From Stictocephala bisonia (lineage: Eukaryota > Arthropoda > Insecta > Hemiptera > Membracidae), in assembly GCA_035578905.1 (NCBI GenBank), contig JAQJVL010000310.1, positions 248,001-312,000 of the forward strand: DNA of 64,000 nucleotides, read 5' to 3'. Below, piece after piece: positions 58,030-64,000 of the stretch (within the stretch, counting starts at the first letter, position 1; each line of letters starts with the position of its first letter). Made by a program: the position numbers and the translations under genes. Under the pieces are notes generated by a model that saw only the letters and a list, made by a program, of their open reading frames with translations, was not told the DNA's origin and ran no database searches.

Positions 58030-58177
58030 GGTCTATATGCCGTTCAGGGAGAGTTGAGAGTGGTGCTCCTAGACTGTCTCAAGGGCGCTGGCCAATAAGT
58101 AAAGCGTGTCCACATGTACCCTTTATTTACAACAAGACAAACTCATTAGCACCCCCAAACAGTTAGTTTTCTCATAC

Positions 58178-58420
58178 CTAGAATCTACATTTTCGGTGAC
58201 AACCGCTTCAAGGTACTACCTATAATATTTACAAGATAACCAGACGTTTCGCCCATACTGTGATGTGGCATCCTCAGTGGTTTCTCTGAGTATGCCACAT
58301 CACAGTATGGGTGAAACGTCTGGTTATTTTGTAAATATTGTAGGTAATACCTTGACACGGTTGTCACCAGAAAATGTAGATTCTAGTTATGACACCGGCC
58401 GCTTAAGCCTAAGTTCTAAG
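58178..58420. mobile_element. Penelope family-A mini-element, 243 bp, with 11-bp target duplication
   Basis: TTTTCTCATAC at 58167-58177 and 58421-58431 bounds it exactly. It has the same termini as the copy at 6850: CTAGAATCTACA at the start, TTATGACACCGGCCGCTTAA to GTTCTAAG as a one-sided tail, with inverted arms between. Different target sites and identical ends show two independent insertions of the same small element. Confidence 0.87.
58239..58281 (-). ncRNA. Hammerhead-like motif, family A
   Basis: The minus strand reads ACCA, CTGAGGA, T, GCC, loop, GGGC, GAAAC, GTC, TGGT, identical in all core positions to 6978-7020, including the paired ACCA/TGGT. The opposite arm (58283-58325, plus) has CTGAGTA and lacks stem I, so only one strand keeps the motif. 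Confidence 0.62.
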
Positions 58421-59113
58421 TTTTCTCATACGTTCTCTCTTATATCGTGAAGTATTTTTCGGTTGGCGGTGAGTGTGGTGTAATTATATTTTTTAATTCA
58501 GTGATTAATTTAGTTAAATTTTAAATTTGGTGTAAATATTTATCATTCTGTAAATGGTGTGATGAGTTAGTTAATCATTTTATTTTTAAATATGGATATC
58601 GCATATCCAGGCAAAGAAAAAACGTGGACAAGTTGTTCTTAGTCATAAAAAACAGTGTATTATTATTAATATGTAAAGGAGTGTATTATAAAAGTGTAGT
58701 GGGTGAACATCAAGGCACCAAGTGATATGATAATGCAAATGGTTGGTGTTGGGAAAAGTGATATATATATATAGGGTTGTGTGTGGTAATAAATAAGACC
58801 ATGTTAAGGGACTACTGTCTCCTCAGAACAAAAAACTGATTTTGTGCTTTTGAAAAAATAAACGATTTTTCTATGTGTGCAATAATATGAACTTTTACAG
58901 TCCAGAAAAGACAGTTCATCACTGCAGCAACATGTAAACGCCTATTAATCGGCCTAGCATTACGTCACACAAGCAGAGGGTGGAGCTTTCCTTTCAACTC
59001 TCCCTGAATATCATATAATGTCGTCCACCGGAATAGCGGCAACCACGGTGGGTGTTTGTAGTGAGTAGAGTTAGTCTGTTTACGGAAATATTTATTTTAT
59101 AAATAATACGAAC

Positions 59114-60166
59114 AGGAGCCTCCTGATATATTTGTCTTGCCATAACTGGATGGGGCTTCCTGAGGTCGAGAGTAGTCGCAACTCAAGCACTAGTTTGGAA
59201 CCCATTAACGTAACTAGTAAATGACGCAACTCGTGTACCACCACGTAAATATCCTAAATGTATTAGGAGCCTCCTGGTATATTTGCCTTGCAATAACTGG
59301 ATGGGGCTTCCTGAGGTCGAGAGTAGTCGCAACTCAAGCACTAGTTTGGAACCCATTAACGTAACTAGTAAATGACGCAACTCGTGTACCACCACGTAAA
59401 TATCCTAAATGTATTAGGAGCCTCCTGGTATATTTGCCTTGCAATAACTGGATGGGGCTTCCTGAGGTCGAGAGTAGTCGCAACTCAAGCACTAGTTTGG
59501 AACCCATTAACGTAACTAGTAAATGACGCAACTCGTGTACCACCACGTAAATATCCTAAATGTATTAGGAGCCTCCTGGTATATTTGCCTTGCAATAACT
59601 GGATGGGGCTTCCTGAGGTCGAGAGTAGTCGCAACTCAAGCACTAGTTTGGAACCCATTAACGTAACTAGTAAATGACGCAACTCGTGTACCACCACGTA
59701 AATATCCTAAATGTATTAGGAGCCTCCTGGTATATTTGCCTTGCAATAACTGGATGGGGCTTCCTGAGGTCGAGAGTAGTCGCAACTCAAGCACTAGTTT
59801 GGAACCCATTAACGTAACTAGTAAATGACGCAACTCGTGTACCACCACGTAAATATCCTAAATGTATTAGGTACCTCCTGGTACATTTGTCTTGTCATAA
59901 CTGGATGGGGCTTCCTGAGGTCGAGAGTAGTCGCAATTCAAGCACTACTTTGGGGACCCATTAACACACCTAGTAAATGTCGCAACTCGTGTACCACCAC
60001 TTAAATATCCTAATTGTATTAGGAGCCTCCATTTGTCTTGCCATAACTTGATGGGGCTTCCTGAGGTCGAGAGTAGTCGCAATTCAAGCACTAGTTTGGG
60101 GACCCTTTAACACAGCTAGCAAATCTCGCAACTCGTGTACCACCACGTAAATATCCTAAATGTATT
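59114..60166. repeat. 151-bp satellite, seven units
   Basis: The unit starts AGGAGCCTCCTGGTATATTT with starts at 59114, 59265, 59416, 59567, 59718, 59869 and about 60019. The four central units (59265-59868) are essentially identical; the first and the last two are diverged. The four identical 70-residue ORFs are this repeat. It contains CGTAACTAGTAAATGACGCA and a GTACACGAGTTGCG box in reverse. Confidence 0.95.
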
Positions 60167-60299
60167 GTGACGTCATTGAAGCATCTTCGAACGAACCCTA
60201 TTGACTTGGAGGTGAGAGAGTCGTTATTATGTAACTGAGCACTGGTCCGGATCCAGCTGAGGAACGTGCTAAACCGATAACGTAAATTTTCTTATTCGA

Positions 60300-60366
60300 A
60301 ATCTTATAAAAACACGGTAGATGTTCTAAAACAGCCTATACTGACGAGAGGGTTGTCGACTTTATT
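60300..60366 (+). promoter_or_regulatory. Possible promoter and 5' non-coding exon
   Basis: CTTATAAAAACACGG at 60304-60318 looks like a TATA box. About 60 bp on, CGACTTTATTG/GTAAGT is a strong splice donor (60366/60367). An acceptor TATATAG/GCAGACACAGCC lies at about 61697, just before the 76-bp repeats. This is an inference from motifs only. Confidence 0.3.
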
Positions 60367-60369
60367 GGT

Positions 60370-61690
60370 AAGTAAAACAAAGCACATGAAATAATGATTT
60401 ATTTCCAATAAATAATTAAAACAACATTACAATATACAGTAGGCCTACTTATTTGGAAATACCAAACCATTTTTAACCAGTTGCGATGAGCTTAGAGTCT
60501 ACCTCAATAACAAAATAAATTATTCGACGGGCCTGTGCAGCATTTTATCTGAAATAGGACGTAGATTGCTGAAACCAATTAAAAAAATAACAAACTAAAG
60601 AATAATATATAATATCCTCATCAAATAAAAGATAACAATTCTTTCAAAATAAATATAGATGTAACATGAAAAGTAAAACAAATCCATATAGTCAGCTAGA
60701 GCACCCACTTAACACTAATTGAACTAGGCCCCTAATATAGACTATTGTAACAAATGTCTAAAAACCATTATTTAAAACTTAATAACAATCAGTAAATATA
60801 CTAATTTATATTATCTCAGGATTTGTATCAATTGTGATGTGTTTTCAAAATTAAAAAGCCGTCGTTTTTCTTTATTTCTAAATTTACTTCTTAACGTGTC
60901 TCCTTTAAAGTGACATGTCCGCCATTCATCAAGGATATGTTAGATCGACCTACAGTACTCTGTATTTGGTAATAGTTTAAGTATTTTATGATATATTAAA
61001 AGAAACTACGGTTCCTTTATTTGCAAACAACGCTAACGAGTGTTAAAAACCAATTACATAAACAACATAGCGTACCGAGTTTAAGAGTCTATAACATTTA
61101 AAAATAATAGTTCTCTAATGTAACTTAAAATGAATCTTGTTGTTCAAAGTCAATAAAACATAATATTAGGCTTATTGTTTTATAAATTTTACAATATATT
61201 ATTACTGTAAAAAATGTAATACTTACTCCTTGCTCGAGGACAGTCGTCCTTTCCCAGAAGCAAATCCTTAATAAGCCCACAACTTACACTAACAATATAT
61301 GTTTTTTTGTATGGTTAGAATGTTGTTAAAAGTAAGCTTAAATTTTCTTTACTACAACAATAGATAATGAAATATGTATTTATTAGAAATAAACTTATAA
61401 TCATTGACAAAATTTACTATGTATTGTTGATTAGGGCCATTCGTTTTAAAAAGCTTGTCACGTGATTTGTCCTTAAAAGTTGGCTGTGACATTGATGATT
61501 GCCTAGGCCTAATTTTTTCATTTCTAAAAGTCTATTCCTCGTGATAAAATTACTGCAAGATGCATCTGAGACTTTTAGGCAAATATCTATATTACATGAA
61601 CCGTCTAGCTATGCCTTTCTTTGATTTACATTTTCTTCCTTTCAATTTCGAATACTAAACAGTGTAAGCTACTACTGGTGCATATTTCTA
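60370..61690. other. Intergenic or intron, nothing recognisable
   Basis: AT-rich; no ORF of interest and no repeat. Confidence 0.45.
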
Positions 61691-61705
61691 TATAGGCAGA
61701 CACAG

Positions 61706-61921
61706 CCGGAGTCGTAAAGCCATTTCTACTCAGGAGTCGCAACCAATGTTGAAAACCTCTGGTGAATATGTTGAAAGCCTCTGCTGCATCAAAAGCCACG
61801 TCTACTCAAAATTTTCAACCAATGTTGAAAACCTCTGGTGAATATGTTGAAAGCCTCTGCTGCATCAAAAGCCACGTCTACTCAGGAGTCACAACCAATG
61901 TTGAAAACCTCTGGTGAATAT
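61706..61921. repeat. 76-bp tandem array, left part
   Basis: The unit is ATGTTGAAAGCCTCTGCTGC, ATCAAAAGCCACGTCTACTC, AGGAGTCGCAACCAATGTTG, AAAACCTCTGGTGAAT. About three units occur before the array is interrupted by the insertion at 61922. The second unit has CAAAATTTTC in place of CAGGAGTCGC. Confidence 0.92.
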
Positions 61922-63068
61922 TGTAACGTATTGCCTTTAAGAGGTCGTTACATTAATTACTTTACTTAATTTATTCAATTAAATTATTTAATAAATTATT
62001 TTTTCTTTGAATTCTTTTTATGAAATCTCTTTTTTCTCAGGGTCTAAAACGGGTAAATCGGTGAGATGACGTAGTATAATGAAACAAATGTTACTTTACA
62101 AAATTTAATTTATTTTACATTATTCAAAATCATTACGTTACTCTATTAGTATTTGCAATACAATAAAATAAGATTGAAAATTGTATTATCTAAAACTAGA
62201 TAATTTCTTTTAAGTTAAATAAATCATTTAAGTTTGATTTACAAAATCATTATTAACTTTTCTTTTAATCAATAATTTATTCTAACAACTTATCTGAGTT
62301 ATATCACTATGGATGATGATGGGATCCATCTCATGTCCTATCGTTTACTCAACGAAACGGAAATTTAATATAATATAAACTTTAATTCATAGCAACAACT
62401 TTTAGTTAGCACATTTAAAACGCACAAGTGTTTCAACACATTCTCCCGGAAACGTAGCCCGGTGCCGGTGGTGTCAGTGGAGGACGATCCTCGTCGATCT
62501 CCAAGTATTTTTCAAATGGGGTGAGGAACACACCTCAACCGTTGACTTCGGATTCCCGCCTTTCTTCCTTTGGGTACGCGACTATGACCCTTCTGGGTAT
62601 ATTACGATGTAGTTGTTTTGACAGCTGCTGCGGTCTACGGGCAAATTTGGAATCATATGTCCCGTTCTGATTGGTTCGTTTCAGAACTCGTCATCTGAGT
62701 TATTTTACTGCGCATCAGTCACTTGTGACATGGTGGGGTTCAATGGAAAATACCCAACCGACATGTCGATGCTTGTCTCACGCTGCTACGTCATAACTTT
62801 GCTGACTGTTTAGTCTCAGACGTTCCCACATGTTTTGATAATTCTTGGAATGAGCCCACCCATCCTGTTTCGAACAAAGAGTTTTGTTTACTGTGATTTA
62901 TTGCTGGGGCCTCATCTGTCCCACGGTTATTTTCCACACGACAATTTTCTAATATGATTTGAAACTTCTCCATCTATTTTAATTAAATATATTCCTTTTC
63001 TTCTATATAATAATTTATTATTTATCTAAATTAATTAATTTGCCTATCAATTTGGTGGACCTGTTACA
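61922..63068 (+). mobile_element. Solo LTR (1147 bp) inserted in the tandem array
   Basis: It begins TGTAACGTATTGCC and ends GACCTGTTACA, so it has TG...CA ends with TGTAAC/GTTACA inverted repeats. It is flanked by a 4-bp duplication ATAT (61918-61921 and 63069-63072). Excising it with one ATAT restores GGTGAATATGTTGAAAGC, the exact repeat-unit junction. The size, ends and duplication fit an LTR; no internal coding region remains. A non-autonomous DNA transposon is less likely. Confidence 0.8.
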
Positions 63069-63590
63069 ATATGTTGAAAGCCTCTGCTGCATCAAAAGCC
63101 ACGTCTACTCAGGAGTCGCAACCAATGTTGAAAACCTCTGGTGAATATGTTGAAAGCCTCTGCTGCATCAAAAGCCACGTCTACTCAGGAGTCACAACCA
63201 ATGTTGAAAACCTCTGGTGAATATGTTGAAAGCCTCTGCTGCATCAAAAGCCACGTCTACTCAGGAGTTGCAACCAATGTTGAAAACCTCTGGTGAATAT
63301 GTTGAAAGCCTCTGCTGCATCAAAGGCCACATGTACTCAGGAGATGCAACCAATGTTGATACCCTTTAGAAAACCTCTGGAGAATATGTTGAAAGCCTCT
63401 GCTGCATCAAAGGCCACATGTACTCAGGAGATGCAACCAATGTTGATACCCTTTAGAAAACCTCTGGTGAATATGTTGAAAGCCTCTGCTGCATCAAAGG
63501 CCACATGTACTCAGGAGATGCAACCAATGTTGATACCCTTTAGAAAACCTCTGGAGAATATGTTGAAAACCTTTGCTGTATCAAAGGCGA
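63069..63590. repeat. 76-bp then 87-bp tandem array, right part
   Basis: Three 76-bp units continue the array, then three units carry an 11-bp insertion giving TTGATACCCTTTAGAAAACC, making 87 bp. The array ends ATGTTGAAAACCTTTGCTGT. Confidence 0.92.
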
Positions 63591-63649
63591 GGTATAAACG
63601 ACTAATGGCGAATGTGAAAGATTGCGATAAGCAGAACAAATCAGGCTGA
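63293..63649 (+). CDS. Unrecognised ORF over the 87-bp repeats
   Basis: 118 codons: three copies of a 29-residue unit NMLKASAASKATCTQEMQPM plus LIPFRKPLE, then a unique basic end ARYKRLMANVKDCDKQNKSG. The 87-bp unit is a multiple of 3, so the frame stays open; the upstream 76-bp units are not and carry stops. I recognise no domain. It could be the last exon of a repeat-protein gene or chance. The ATG inside a repeat is not a convincing start. Confidence 0.25.
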   Translation: MNMLKASAASKATCTQEMQPMLIPFRKPLENMLKASAASKATCTQEMQPMLIPFRKPLVNMLKASAASKATCTQEMQPMLIPFRKPLENMLKTFAVSKARYKRLMANVKDCDKQNKSG

Positions 63650-64000
63650 ATATTCCTTGTAAGAAGTGATTTGCTTAGGCCTATTTAAAATTTGTAATTA
63701 TAGATGTTATACTATAGTTTTGTAGCTAGCCTCAGCGTACTTTTTGTTTGTGTATTTTCTTAGTTTTATGATATCAGATATTTAGTCACATCTCTCCAAT
63801 ATCTCAATAATTCTTCATGCGTCCATTGCACCACAATTCTCTGGACAGTAGATCGCAGTTGTCTTTATCCAGGTCGTTTACCGAATCTACACTAACTACA
63901 CCAAACTTTACCTTGTAATGAGATTCACTCCCAGTAATTCTGGGTTCACTGGTTCTCCAGTAGCGCCCAACAACAAGCTTATGCTGCAGTTAAAATATTT
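63650..64000. other. Right edge, nothing recognisable
   Basis: No ORF, repeat or splice pattern that I can support. Confidence 0.4.

Larger units (their letters stand above)
58030..59013. mobile_element. Candidate 1-kb inverted-terminal-repeat element
   Basis: TTCAGGGAGAGTTGAGAG at the left is mirrored by CTTTCAACTCTCCCTGAA at the right. The interior is non-coding and itself contains the Penelope mini-element at 58178. No convincing target duplication. Confidence 0.45.

Noticed and set aside
59183..59848. Four identical 70-residue minus-strand ORFs
   Set aside because: They are the 151-bp satellite unit repeated; the identity comes from the DNA repeat, not from a gene family.
59114..60166. 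CRISPR-like array
   Set aside because: The units are contiguous 151-bp tandem repeats with no unique spacers, in a eukaryotic context.

Overview
This is a eukaryotic, almost certainly insect window: AT-rich, intron-dominated and heavily loaded with transposable elements. Several relics (R1-clade LINE, P-element/THAP transposase, mariner, piggyBac) fit an arthropod; a hemipteran is plausible but the sequence alone does not prove it. It contains no bacterial features (operons, RBS, CRISPR).

The one host gene I can name is EMC1 (ER membrane protein complex subunit 1) on the minus strand. Eleven exons from 43998 down to 2074 join with compatible phases into 600 codons: signal peptide, N-terminal luminal domain and middle region. 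The C-terminal third, with the EMC1 C-terminal domain and membrane anchor, lies off the left edge. The gene fills about 42 kb because its introns hold many transposons.

Left to right: 0.9-4.3 kb, Jockey-like LINE fragments and a tRNA-SINE; 5.0 kb, a TTAA-flanked MITE; 6.3-7.1 kb, two palindromic Penelope-derived mini-elements; 12-13.5 kb, a LINE relic; 18.9-21.1 kb, an R1-clade LINE split by an internally deleted piggyBac-like element; 23.5-24.0 kb, a 109-bp tandem array; 26-28.5 kb, Helitron-like and SINE pieces and another Penelope palindrome; 29.3-30.2 kb, a mariner relic; 30.4-33.6 kb, two Penelope-like elements head-to-head within one target-site duplication; 34.1-34.7 kb, the 3' end of a second Penelope family; 37.5 kb, a minisatellite; 38.0-41.0 kb, a Ty3/gypsy relic. 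Upstream of EMC1 are a P-element relic (44.7-46.1 kb), a second Ty3/gypsy relic with the start of its 3' LTR (47.8-49.7 kb), a long inverted repeat (50.0-51.1 kb), a 5'-truncated Jockey-like LINE (54.9-56.1 kb), another Penelope mini-element (58.2 kb), a 151-bp satellite (59.1-60.2 kb), and a 76/87-bp tandem array split by a solo LTR (61.7-63.6 kb).

The most interesting system is the Penelope-like group. Full-size and tiny (243-267 bp) copies share one architecture: inverted arms carrying a hammerhead-ribozyme-like core, a one-sided 3' tail, and 11-14-bp target-site duplications. The small ones look like non-autonomous, ribozyme-bearing passengers mobilised by the Penelope reverse transcriptase. 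A second, sequence-unrelated family (34.5, 27.5 and 6.5 kb) repeats the same hammerhead-like design.
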